This document shows positions 1 to 9,000 of a stretch of 64,000 nt of DNA, piece after piece. Every line of letters starts with the position of its first letter. Within the stretch, counting starts at the first letter, position 1. The DNA is from Pseudomonas sp. BSw22131 (GTDB lineage: Bacteria > Pseudomonadota > Gammaproteobacteria > Pseudomonadales > Pseudomonadaceae), in the NCBI RefSeq assembly GCF_026810445.1, contig NZ_CP113949.1, positions 2,418,001-2,482,000 of the forward strand, in the 5' to 3' direction. The position numbers and the translations under genes were made by a program. The notes under the pieces are model-generated. The model ran no database searches, had not been told where the DNA came from, and saw only the letters and a program-made list of their open reading frames with translations.

Positions 1-2
1 GC

Positions 3-3000
3 GGCCTGTTTACCCTGGCCGAAGAAGGCAGCGGCACACAGCGTGGGGCCGACGCGCCGTTGGCGTGCGAACTGGCCCTGGATGCTCAGGTGCGCGACGG
101 CTGCTTCAGCCTCACCTGCACCTACAGCGGCGAACGCCACGCCGCCGAGTCAATTCAATCACTGCTCGACGCCTACGCAGTGGCACTGAACGAGGTGATC
201 GAGCACTGCCGCACGCAATCGGCGGTCACACCGTCCGATTTTCCCACCGTGGTCATCGACCAGGCCCAGCTTGACGCGTTGCCCGTTGCCGCGCGCCACA
301 TCGAACAACTGTACCCGCTGACGCCCATGCAGCAGGGCCTGCTGTTCCACAGTGAGCTGGGCCAGGGCGAAAGCGCGGGCGAGGGCGAGGGCGCTGCGCG
401 GGACCTGTACATCAATCAGGTGGCGATGGACATCGAACACCTGCCCGTCGCACGTTTCAAAGCGGCGTGGGCGTCTGCCGTGCAGCGCCATCCGATCTTG
501 CGCGCATCGTTCCTGCGGGTGCCGGTCAGTCAGCAACCGGTGCAACTGGTGCGCCGTGATGCAGTGCTGACGGTGCGCGAGCTCGATCTGCGTGGGCTAG
601 AGCTGCGTGGCTTAGAGCCCCGCGACCTAGACCTGCCCGACCTTCAGGGCGCTGTGGCCGAGGTACTTGCCACCGAACGCGAGACACCTTTCGACCTGCG
701 GGAAGCGCCCTTGATGCGCGTGCTGCTGGTGCGCGTCAGCGACAGCGACTGGAAACTGGTCTGGACCTTCCACCATATTCTGCTCGATGGCTGGAGCAGT
801 GCGGCGGTACTGGGTGAGGTGATTCAGGCGGCGTTGTCCGACACCGCGCCGACGCCGGCCGGGCATTACGGCGATTACGTGGACTGGCTGCAAGGTCGCG
901 ATCAGCGCCTGAGCGACGCGTTCTGGCAGAAGCACCTGGCCGGTTTCGATCAGCCGACAATGATGGCCGCCGCGCTGGTGTCGCCGCTGTCTGCCGAGGG
1001 CACGCCGCTGTCCAATCAGGTGCTGGTCAAGTCGATGGACCTGGACGGCGCACTGCTCAATCAGGCGGCACGCCGTCAGCACGTCACCGCCAACACGTTG
1101 ATTCAGGCGGTGTGGGTGTTGCTGTTGCAGCGCTACACCGGCCAGCGTCGGGTGGCATTCGGGGCAACGGTGTCGGGACGCTCGGCGCAAGTGCCGGGCA
1201 TCGAACGCATGCTGGGCCTGTTCATCAACACCTTGCCGCTGGTGCAGGCGCCCGAGTCGCAGCAGGTGGTGGGCGACTGGCTCAATGAGTTGCAGGCGCA
1301 CAATCTTGAATTGCGCGAGCACGAACACACGCCGTTGTTCGAGGCGCAGCGTCACGCGGGGCAAGCCGGGCGTGATCTGTTCGACAGCCTGCTGGTGTTC
1401 GAGAACTTCCCGGTGGACGCCGTGCTGCGTGAAAAACGCGCGGGTGGCGTGAAGCTGGGGGCCGTTGAACTCAGCGACAAGACGCACTACCCGCTGAGTC
1501 TGGCGGTGGTGGCGGGCGTGCAGGCCCATGTCCACGTCAACTACCACAGCAACGTGTTCAGCGCCGAGCAGATCGAACGCCTGTGCGGGCATTTCCAGCA
1601 ACTGCTGGACGGAATTTGCCGCTTCCCCGAGGCACGCATCGGCGAGCTGCAGATGCTCACGGCGCTGGATCGAGACGCGCTGGAATCCTGGAACAACCCG
1701 CCGTTTTCCTCGTACAGCACACGCCCGATTCACGAGCTGATCGCCGATCACGCACGCCTGCGTCCCGAGGCCATTGCACTGGTCCACGGCGAGCAATCGC
1801 TGACGTTCGCCCGGCTCGATCAACGGGCCAACCAACTGGCCCACGCCCTGCGCGGTCTGGGCGTGACCACCGAAGTGCGGGTGGCGATTGCCATGGAGCG
1901 CGGGATTGATCTGTGGCTGGCGTTCTTCGCCGTGCTCAAGGCTGGCGGTGCCTACATTCCGCTGGACCCCGATTACCCGACCGAGCGCCTGCGTTACATG
2001 CTCGAAGACGGTGGCGTGAAACTGCTGATCAGCCACGACGCGGCGCTGGACCGGGTGCCGGTGGGCGACGTTGCGTTGCTCAATCTGGACCACCTGGATG
2101 TTGCTTCGCAGCCAACCACTGCACCAGACACCGTCATCCATCCGCAGCAACTGGCGTACCTGATCTACACCTCCGGTTCGACTGGCAAACCCAAAGGCGC
2201 GGCCATCGCCCACGGCGATATCTCGATGCACATCCAGACCATCGGCGAACGTTACCGCTTTACGCCGCAAGACCGTAAATTCCACTTCCTGTCGATCAGC
2301 TTCGACGGCGCCCACGAAGGCTGGATGATGCCGCTGTGTTACGGCGCCCGAGTCGTGCTGCGCGACCAGGAATTGTGGAGCGTTGAACAGACCTACGACA
2401 CGCTGATTCGCGAAGGCATCACCGTGGCCTCATTTCCGCCCAGCTATCTGCGTCAGTTGTCCGACTGGGCGGGTGTTCAGGGCAAAGGGCCGGGGGTCAA
2501 AACCTACTGCTTCGCCGGAGAAGCCTTCAGCCGCGAAATGCTGCACGACGTGATTCGCAATTTGCAGCCCGAGGTGATCATCAACGGCTACGGTCCGACC
2601 GAAACCGTGGTCACGCCGACGCTGTGGCTCGCGCCTGCGGCCACCGCTGACTTCACCACCGCTTATGCGCCAATTGGTGATCTGGTGGGGGATCGTCAGG
2701 GCTACGTGATGGACGCCGATCTGAACCCGCTGCCCCAAGGGATCGCCGGCGAGTTGTACCTGGGCGGTGCCGTGGCCCGGGGTTATCTGGACCGTCCGGC
2801 CGCGACCGCCGAGAAGTTCGTGCCGCATCCGTTCAAAGCGGGCGAGCGTTTGTACCGCAGCGGCGACCGCGTGCGACTCGGCGCCAATGGCCAGCTTGAG
2901 TACCTCGGGCGCGTGGATCATCAGATCAAGCTGCGAGGCTTCCGCATCGAGGCCGGGGAGATCGAAGCCGCGCTGAAAGCCTGCGACGGCGTGCGCGAAG

Positions 3001-6000
3001 CCTTGGTGGTGGTGCGCGATGGCCCGCAAGGCAAGCGTTTGCTGGGTTATGTCGGCGGCAATGATCTGAGTGAGGACAGCCTCAAGCAACAGCTCAAAGG
3101 CCAGTTGCCGGAGTACATGGTGCCGGCGCACATCGTGATCATGGCGCGACTGCCACAGTTGCCCAACGGCAAACTGGACCGCAATTCGCTGCCCGATCCA
3201 CAGGTCAGTTCCGGCGACTACCAGGCGCCGCAGACCCCGCTCGAACAACAACTGGCGCGCCTGTGGCAGCCGTTGCTGGGCATCGAAGCCGTGGGCCGCA
3301 ACGATCACTTTTTTGAGCTGGGCGGGCATTCGTTGCTGGCCATGCAACTGATTTCTCGGCTGCGTCATGAGCATGGGTTGAGCGTGCCGTTACGAGCGCT
3401 GTTCGAGGCGCCGCGCCTGAGCGATTTCGCCCTGTTGATTGGGCAGGCCGTGCAGCCGACGGCGCAACTTGAGCTGAAGGCGCGCCACGCCAGCAGCGCT
3501 GCGCAGTCGTTCTCGCAGCAACGTTTGTGGTTCCTCGACCAGCTGCAACCGGGCGGCCACGCCTACAACCTGCCGGGTGCCATCCGGCTGCTGGGCGCTT
3601 TGGACGAAGCGGCGTTGCAGGCGGCGTTCAACGGGCTGGTGGCGCGTCATGAAGTGCTGCGGACAGGTTTTACAGCGGGTTCGCCGTTGCCGTTGCAGCG
3701 CATTGAAGCGGTCAGCGAAGTGCTGATCGAACGACTGGAGCTAAGCCAGGACGCAAACGTCGAGGCCGCGTTCGACGAGTTGGCGCAAGCCTTCGTCCAG
3801 CGCCCCTTCGACTTGTCCCACAGCCCGGTCTGGCGCGTGGCGCTGGTGCGCATCAACGACAACGAACAGCGGCTGTTGCTGTGCCTGCACCACATGATCT
3901 CGGACGGCTGGTCGGTGCGCGTGCTGTTGCACGAGTTCAGCGAACTGTACAGCGCCGCAGTGGAGCAACGTGATGCGCAACTGGCCGATTTGCCGGTGCA
4001 GTACGCCGACTTTGCCGTGTGGCAGCGTGAATGGCTGGCGGCGGGCGAGGGTGCGCGGCAGTTGCAGTATTGGCGTGATCAGTTGGGTGATGAGCACCCG
4101 GTGCTGGAGCTGCCGACTGACCGCCCACGTCCGGCGCAGCAAAGTTACCGCGGCGAGCGCGTGATGTTCGATTTCGACGCCGACTTCAGCCAGCGCCTGC
4201 GCAGGTTTGCCAGGGCTCGGGGCGTCACGCCGTTCATGGCGATTCTGTCGGCTTATCAGGTGCTGTTGCAGCGCTTGAGCGGGCAGAACGACCTGCGCAT
4301 CGGCGTACCGATTGCTGGCCGTTCGCGGCTCGAAGTGGAAGGCCTGATCGGCTTCTTCGTCGGCACCCAGGTGTTGCGTGCCGAGCTGACCGCCGAACAC
4401 TGTTTTAGCCAGGCACTGAACCACGCCAAGGCCGCCACGCTGGGCGCGCAAGCCCATCAGGATTTGCCGTTCGAGCAGTTGGTCGAAGCGCTGCAACCCC
4501 AGCGCAGCCTGAGCCATAACCCGTTGTTCCAGGTGGCGTACGACCATCAGCAGCGCGATTATCAGCCGCTGTCCGGTCTGCCGGGTGTGCAGGCGCAGGT
4601 GTTGCCGCTCAACGATGGCAGCAGCCAGTTCGACCTGATGCTCAACACCGAAGAAGACGCCAATGGGGCGTTCAGCGGGTCGTGGACCTACGCTTCGGAC
4701 CTGTTCGACCACGCCACGGTGGAGCGTTTGCATCAGCGTTTTGTGACGCTTTTCGAACAGTTGCTGGGCGCGGCTGAAAGGGCCATCGGCGACTTCCAAT
4801 TGCTTGATCAGCAAGACCGCCAGCAGCTGGCGTTGGTCAACGACACGACTCGCGACTGGGCAAGCGACGAGCCGATTGTGCAGCGCCAGTTTGAGCGTCT
4901 GGCGGCTTTGCACCCCGAGCGCCAAGCCTTGCGCTTTGGCGACCAGGTATTGAGTTACGGCGAACTTGATCAGCGCGCCAATCAGCTGGCTCATCACTTA
5001 CGCGCTTCGGGCGTTGGCCGTGAATCGCTGGTCGGCGTGGCTGCGTTGCGTTCGGTGGAGATGGTGGTTGCGCTGTATGCGGTGGTCAAGGCGGGTGCGG
5101 CCTACGTGCCGCTGGACCCGGAATACCCCGCTGACCGACTGCGCTACATGCTGGAAGACGCGGGCGTTAAGTGGCTACTGACCCACAACGCGGCTCTGGA
5201 AAACCTGCCACAGGTCGAAGGCGTGCAGGTTTTGAATCTCGAACAGCTGGACCTGAGCCAGCACCCCAAAACCGCGCCAAACGTCGAGATCCATCCCGAG
5301 CAACTGGCGTACATGATTTACACCTCGGGCTCGACCGGCAAACCCAAAGGCGCAGGTAATACACACGCGGCGCTGTTCAACCGCCTGGCGTGGATGCAGG
5401 ACGCGTATTCGCTTGATGCAACCGACGCTGTGTTGCAGAAAACTCCGTTCAGCTTCGACGTGTCGGTGTGGGAGTTTTTCTGGCCGCTGATGGCCGGCGC
5501 GCGTCTGGTGCTGGCGCAGCCGGGGGATCATCGGGATCCGCTGCTGTTGAGCAAACTGATCAGCGATCACGCCATCACCACGCTGCACTTCGTGCCGTCG
5601 ATGCTGGCCGCGTTCATGGCTCAAGAAGACCTATCGGGCTGCGACTTGCTCAAGCGCATCATCTGCAGCGGCGAAGCGTTGCCCGCCGACTTGCAACGCG
5701 AGACCTTGCAGCGCTTGCCGAACGCAGGTTTGTACAACCTGTACGGCCCGACCGAGGCCGCCATCGACGTCACGCACTGGACCTGCCGCAACGAGCCCGG
5801 CGCCACGGTGCCGATTGGTCAGCCGATTGCCAATCTTCAAATCCACATTCTCGACAGCCGTCTCAACCCGCAACCGATTGGGGTGCCCGGCGAGCTGTAC
5901 ATCGGCGGCGCGGGCCTGGCCCGGGGTTATCACCAGCGTCCGGCAATGACGGCTGAACGCTTCGTCGCCAGCCCGTTTGGCAACGGCGAGCGGCTCTACA

Positions 6001-9000
6001 GAACCGGCGATCTGGCGCGCTGGCGGCAAGACGGTGCGGTGGAATATCTGGGCCGTCTTGATCATCAGATCAAACTGCGCGGCCTGCGCATCGAGATCGG
6101 TGAGATTGAGTCAGCGCTGCTGGATCATCCGCATGTCAGGGAAGCGGTGGTGGTGGCGCGGCAATTGGCGAGCGGCATGCAACTGGTGGGCTATCTGGTT
6201 GCCGAAGTGGGCACTGAACTGTTCGACGAAGCGCAACTGCGTAATCAACTGAAACAGCGTCTGCCGGATTACATGATCCCGGCGCATCTGGTGACGCTGG
6301 AACGCTTTCCGCTCAGCGCCAACGGCAAACTGGACCGCAAGGCGTTGCCCGAACCGCAGTTGCAACAGCGTGCGTTCGAGGCACCGCATGCTGGCGTTGA
6401 AACCCAACTGGCCGCGCTGTGGCAAGACTTGCTGGGCGTGGCGAAAGTCGGTCGACAGGACAACTTCTTCGAGCTGGGTGGTCATTCGCTGCTGGGCATT
6501 CAACTGGTGGCGCAGGTGCGTCGTGACCTGCGCCTGGAGTTGCCGTTGCGCGCCGTGTTCGAGTCGCCGCGGTTGGCGGATCTGGCGCAGTACCTCGTCA
6601 CGCAGGCCGTGGCCGCTGCCATGCCGCCGTTGCTGCCACGTGTCGAAAGCGATTTCGCGCCGCAGTCGTTTGCGCAACAGCGCTTGTGGTTCCTTGCGCA
6701 ACTGGAGCCGCAAAGCGCGGCCTACAACTTGCCGTGCGTGCTGCGCCTGACCGGCGATCTGCAGGTCGAGGCGTTGCAGCGCAGCTTCGATGCGCTGGCC
6801 CGACGTCACGAAACGTTGCGCACCTGTTTCTGCCCCGGCGAGGAGGGCGTGCCGCTGCAACGGATTCTGCCCGTTGCCAGCGTGACGATTGAGCAGCACG
6901 ACGTTTCGGTTGGGCTGACAGCTTCGCGTGCAAGCCTCGCTGCGACAGGGGATCAGTCGCTGATCGACCCTCAAGCGCAGTTCGCGGCACTGGCCCAGGC
7001 CTTCATGGCTGAACCGTTCGATCTGGACGCCCAGCAGGCGCCGTGGCGTGTGGCGCTGGTGCGGCTGGCGGATGATCAGTGGGGCCTGCTGATGTGCATG
7101 CACCACATCATCTCCGATGGATGGTCGGTGCAAGTGATGCTCGAGGATTTTGCGGCGCTGTACCGCGCGCACTCCACCGGCATCGACCCGCAATTGCCGG
7201 AGCTGACCGTGCAATACGCCGACTACGCCACCTGGCAGCGTGAGCACCTGAGCGGTCGTGAACGTGAGCGGCAACTGAGCTGGTGGCGTGACGCACTGGG
7301 CGATGAGCAACCGGTGCTGGAGTTGCCGGCCGATCGTTCGCGTCCCGCCGAGCGTGACGGCAAGGGCGGGCGCCACGGGTTCATCCTGCCGCAGACGTTG
7401 GCGGACGCACTGCGCAAGACTGCGCGGGACCAGGATGCGACGTTGTTCATGCTGTTTCTCGCGGCCTTCGACAGCCTGTTGTATCGCCTCACCGGGCAGC
7501 GCGATGTGCGCATCGGTGTGCCGGTGGCGGGGCGCGCCGAGGTGCAGACGCAAAGCCTGATCGGCTTCTTCGTCAACACCCTGGTGCTGCGCGCCGAAGT
7601 CAGCGGCGACCAGCCGTTCAGCCGATTGCTGGCGCACGTCAAAGAGAACCTGCTCGGCGCCCACGCGCATCAGGATCTGCCGTTCGAGCAACTGGTGGAA
7701 GCGCTGCAACCGGCGCGCAGCCTGAGCGTCAATCCGCTGTTTCAGGTCAGCTATAACCACCAGCTGCAACCTGATCTGTCGCTGTTGCAGTTCGACGGCC
7801 TGAGCTGCGAGCCGCAACCGTGGGCCATCGATGGCACCCAGTTCGATCTGGTGCTTGGGACGTTCGAACATCAGGACGGGCGCATCAGCGGCTATCTGGA
7901 TTACGCCACTGATCTGTTCGACGCCTCAACGGTCGAGCGCCTGTTCGGGCAACTGCTGACAGTACTGAGCGCGGTCTGTGAGCGTCCGGACACGGCCATT
8001 GGCGACCTGCCGCTGCTGACTGCCAGCGATCTGGCCGACCTGGAGGCGTGGAACACGCCAGCGTTTTCTCCTTACTCGCAGCGGCCTGTTCACGAGTTGA
8101 TCGCCGACCACGCACGCCTGCGTCCCGAGGCCATTGCGTTGGTCCACGGCGAGCAATCGCTGACGTTCGCCCGGTTCGATCAGCAGGCCAATCAGTTGGC
8201 CCATGCCTTGCGCGGTCTGGGCGTGACCACCGAAGTGCGCGTGGCGATTGCCATGGAGCGCGGGATAGATCTGTGGCTGGCGTTCTTCGCCGTGCTCAAG
8301 GCTGGCGGTGCTTACATTCCGCTGGACCCGGATTACCCGACCGAGCGCCTGCGCTACATGCTCGAAGACGGCGGCGTGAAGCTGCTGATCAGCCACGACG
8401 CGGCGCTGGACCGGGTGCCGGTGGGCGACGTTGCGTTGCTCAATCTGGACCAGCTGGATGTTGCTTCGCAGCCAACCACTGCACCAGACACCGTCATCCA
8501 TCCGCAGCAACTGGCGTACCTGATCTACACCTCCGGTTCGACTGGCAAACCCAAGGGCGCGGCCATCGCCCACGGCGATATCTCGATGCACATCCAGACC
8601 ATCGGCGAACGTTACCGCTTTACGCCGCAAGACCGTAAATTCCACTTCCTGTCGATCAGCTTCGACGGCGCCCACGAAGGCTGGATGATGCCGCTGTGTT
8701 ACGGCGCCCGAGTCGTGCTGCGCGACCAGGAGCTGTGGAGCGTCGAGCAGACTTACGACACGCTGATTCGCGAAGGCATCACCGTGGCCTCATTCCCGCC
8801 CAGCTACCTGCGTCAGTTGTCCGACTGGGCGGGTGTTCAGGGCAAAGGGCCGGGGGTCAAAACCTACTGCTTCGCCGGAGAAGCCTTCAGCCGCGAAATG
8901 CTGCACGACGTGATTCGCAATTTGCAGCCCGAGGTGATCATCAACGGCTACGGTCCGACCGAAACCGTGGTCACGCCGACGCTGTGGCTCGCGCCTGCGG

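Noticed and set aside
60..62. TTG at 60 as the NRPS start
   Set aside because: The frame is open to the window edge and the upstream residues complete an epimerization domain.
627..2315. 562-codon open frame antisense to the NRPS
   Set aside because: Antisense to an NRPS in GC-rich DNA; no start signal, no family motif, and the + frame has clear C and A motifs.
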